From Robiginitomaculum sp. (GTDB lineage Bacteria; Pseudomonadota; Alphaproteobacteria; Caulobacterales; Maricaulaceae): DNA of 6,877 bases. Under the pieces are notes generated by a model, which was not told the DNA's origin, searched no databases, and was given only the letters and a program-made list of their open reading frames with translations. Position 1 is the stretch's first letter. Each line of letters begins with the position of its first letter. Position numbers and translations under genes: made by a program. The DNA lies in NCBI GenBank assembly GCA_016765255.1, contig JAESQI010000098.1, positions 1 through 6,877 on the forward strand. Direction: 5' to 3'. Positions 5,519 to 6,877 of this stretch are shown in pieces.

Positions 5519-6877
5519 TCAACCACTTAACTCTCGAAGTTGCGCGTTCATTATCGCAAATTTAGCCAATGTCCAGCCCCCAGACGCACTAACCTTGGTA
5601 AATGTATCTTCATAACTTTCAACACTATGAGATTTATGTGTAACAAATTGTGCGATAACTTTATCAGTTTTTGTTGTGTCTGAACCGCCATTTTCAATAT
5701 GCAAGCGCGCAGCAGCGAGTGCAAGTGTAGCTTGAGCTGCATAGAAATCCTCGTCTATTCTGCGTTGAGCCAGTCCCTCCCAATGAGTATTGGGGATAGT
5801 TTTCATCGACATTGACCGCAAGCGGTCGATTTTAAATCGACCGCCAATGTCGTAAAACAATTCCGCAGATCTTTTTATTGGCCAACCCGTTTTATCCGTA
5901 AGAGCCACCACATCAAAGCCCGACGCAGAAGACCGCAATAGGGCCACATCTTGCGCGAGACTTTGCGGGATACCAGAGCGGATAAACCTCCCAATTCGCG
6001 CCGCCACGCGGCGTTTATCATAGGTCGACAATACGTCAATCCAACTTTCATCGACATTTTTCAATCCTTCTGTACGCATTGCAATTCGCTCAGCAATTGG
6101 GGCGTTTTCCCCCCTGCGCACGAGCCAGCCAATCACTCTTTGTAAGACGATTGATATTTCTTCATGCAGGCTTAATTGAGCCTTCGCATTGATCTTATTG
6201 TCGAGCGCATCAATCGCCGTTCGAATATTGCCAATTTGCAAAACGTCATAAGCAACACTAAATGCCTTGCCAATATCGCCAACCCCCGCATTGGTTTGTT
6301 CTGCCACGCGGGACATAAAAAGAGGCCCGCCAACGTCAACAATTTGGTTACATAGACGCGAAACAATTATTTCTCTCCGTAATCTATGGCGTTTCAAAGC
6401 TTTGCCAAATCCTTGCACTGCTTTGGGGAAATAATTTACCAAGGATTGCGCGTAATACGGATCATCCGCTATGTCTGTCTCCATAAGGTCATCAAACAAT
6501 TTAATCTTGGCATATGCATTTAAAACGGCGATTTCAGGGCGGCATAATTGCCCATCATTCTTGCCAATAATTTGCATCTCGGCAACACTTGGCAAGCCTT
6601 CCACAACCCGGTCTAACCGCCCTTCTTTTTCAAGCTCTTCCATAAACCGAGAATAAGCATGGTGATCGTCTTTGGCGCCCTTTTCAGCCATAGATAAAGC
6701 GCCCGTTTGATCATAATTATGTTGCAATACCAATTTGGAAACATCTTCGGTCATACCGGCCAATAATTTCACCCTATTGTCAGGTTTTAATTCGCCGCTT
6801 TCTATAGCCGCACTCAACAATATTTTAATATTGACTTCGTTATCTGAACAATCAACACCCGCAGAATTATCTATGGC
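5519..6877 (-). CDS. gdhZ: NAD-dependent glutamate dehydrogenase, large (about 180 kDa) type, C-terminal part
   Basis: The frame is open from the right edge, so 452 C-terminal residues of a protein that is normally about 1,600 long are visible; an internal TTG at 6820 is just a leucine codon. The first visible residues (NSAGVDCSD, EVNIKIL) belong to the conserved end of the catalytic region of large bacterial NAD-GDHs. Downstream, MTEDVSKLVLQHNYDQT (42-58), EKEGRLDRV (83-91) and RPEIAVLNAYAK (113-124) are characteristic of this family, followed by the helical C-terminal region with few catalytic residues. The enzyme converts glutamate to 2-oxoglutarate and ammonium in the cytoplasm and is named GdhZ in Caulobacter. 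It ends normally with LRELSG and a TGA. It lies upstream of the sphingolipid operon on the same strand, 79 bp away; no metabolic link is evident, and the order may be incidental. Confidence 0.92.
   Translation of the reverse strand, partial: AIDNSAGVDCSDNEVNIKILLSAAIESGELKPDNRVKLLAGMTEDVSKLVLQHNYDQTGALSMAEKGAKDDHHAYSRFMEELEKEGRLDRVVEGLPSVAEMQIIGKNDGQLCRPEIAVLNAYAKIKLFDDLMETDIADDPYYAQSLVNYFPKAVQGFGKALKRHRLRREIIVSRLCNQIVDVGGPLFMSRVAEQTNAGVGDIGKAFSVAYDVLQIGNIRTAIDALDNKINAKAQLSLHEEISIVLQRVIGWLVRRGENAPIAERIAMRTEGLKNVDESWIDVLSTYDKRRVAARIGRFIRSGIPQSLAQDVALLRSSASGFDVVALTDKTGWPIKRSAELFYDIGGRFKIDRLRSMSMKTIPNTHWEGLAQRRIDEDFYAAQATLALAAARLHIENGGSDTTKTDKVIAQFVTHKSHSVESYEDTFTKVSASGGWTLAKFAIMNAQLRELSG

Noticed and set aside
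6172..6366. Short open frames inside the glutamate dehydrogenase region, both strands
   Set aside because: All overlap the clearly conserved NAD-GDH reading frame and show no features of their own.

Overview
The window looks like an alphaproteobacterial chromosome segment of moderate G+C, without mobile elements, RNA genes or CRISPR. The order serine palmitoyltransferase / acyl carrier protein / ceramide-type reductase / acyl-activating enzyme matches the ceramide-synthesis cluster I recall from Caulobacter crescentus (spt, acp, cerR and an acyl-CoA/AMP ligase). A Caulobacter-related lineage such as the Hyphomonadales is therefore my best guess. This is inferred from gene content, not from a phylogenetic marker.

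Layout. On the + strand (1-1238) lie the C-terminal end of a diacylglycerol/sphingosine-kinase-family lipid kinase, cut by the window edge, and, one base later, a complete 311-residue protein with the nucleotidyltransferase signature of the mitochondrial CDP-diacylglycerol synthase Tam41. On the - strand, convergent with these and ending 8 bp away, is a tight four-gene operon transcribed from about 5470 to 1247: fatty acyl-AMP ligase (FAAL), extended SDR reductase (cerR-like), acyl carrier protein and serine palmitoyltransferase (spt). The genes overlap or nearly abut: a GTGA overlap, then 0 bp, then 9 bp. Upstream of the operon, on the same strand, is the C-terminal third of the large NAD-dependent glutamate dehydrogenase, separated by a 79-bp A/T-rich gap that holds a plausible promoter and a clear ribosome-binding site.

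How the genes may work together (inference from families and order). FAAL adenylates a fatty acid and loads it on the dedicated ACP. Spt condenses the acyl thioester with an amino acid (serine in known cases) to a 3-keto long-chain base. After N-acylation by a ceramide synthase not encoded here, the SDR reduces the 3-keto group. The + strand kinase and Tam41-like enzyme would then phosphorylate and possibly CDP-activate the ceramide, making anionic sphingolipids of the ceramide-phosphoglycerate kind described in Caulobacter.

The points most worth following are two substitutions in Spt at positions that, in the well-studied Sphingomonas enzyme, contact the PLP ring and substrate carboxylate (His to Gln, Arg to Ile); the Tam41-like protein beside a lipid kinase; and an in-frame A AAA AAG slippery heptamer at the FAAL/cerR junction whose -1 frame runs directly into cerR.
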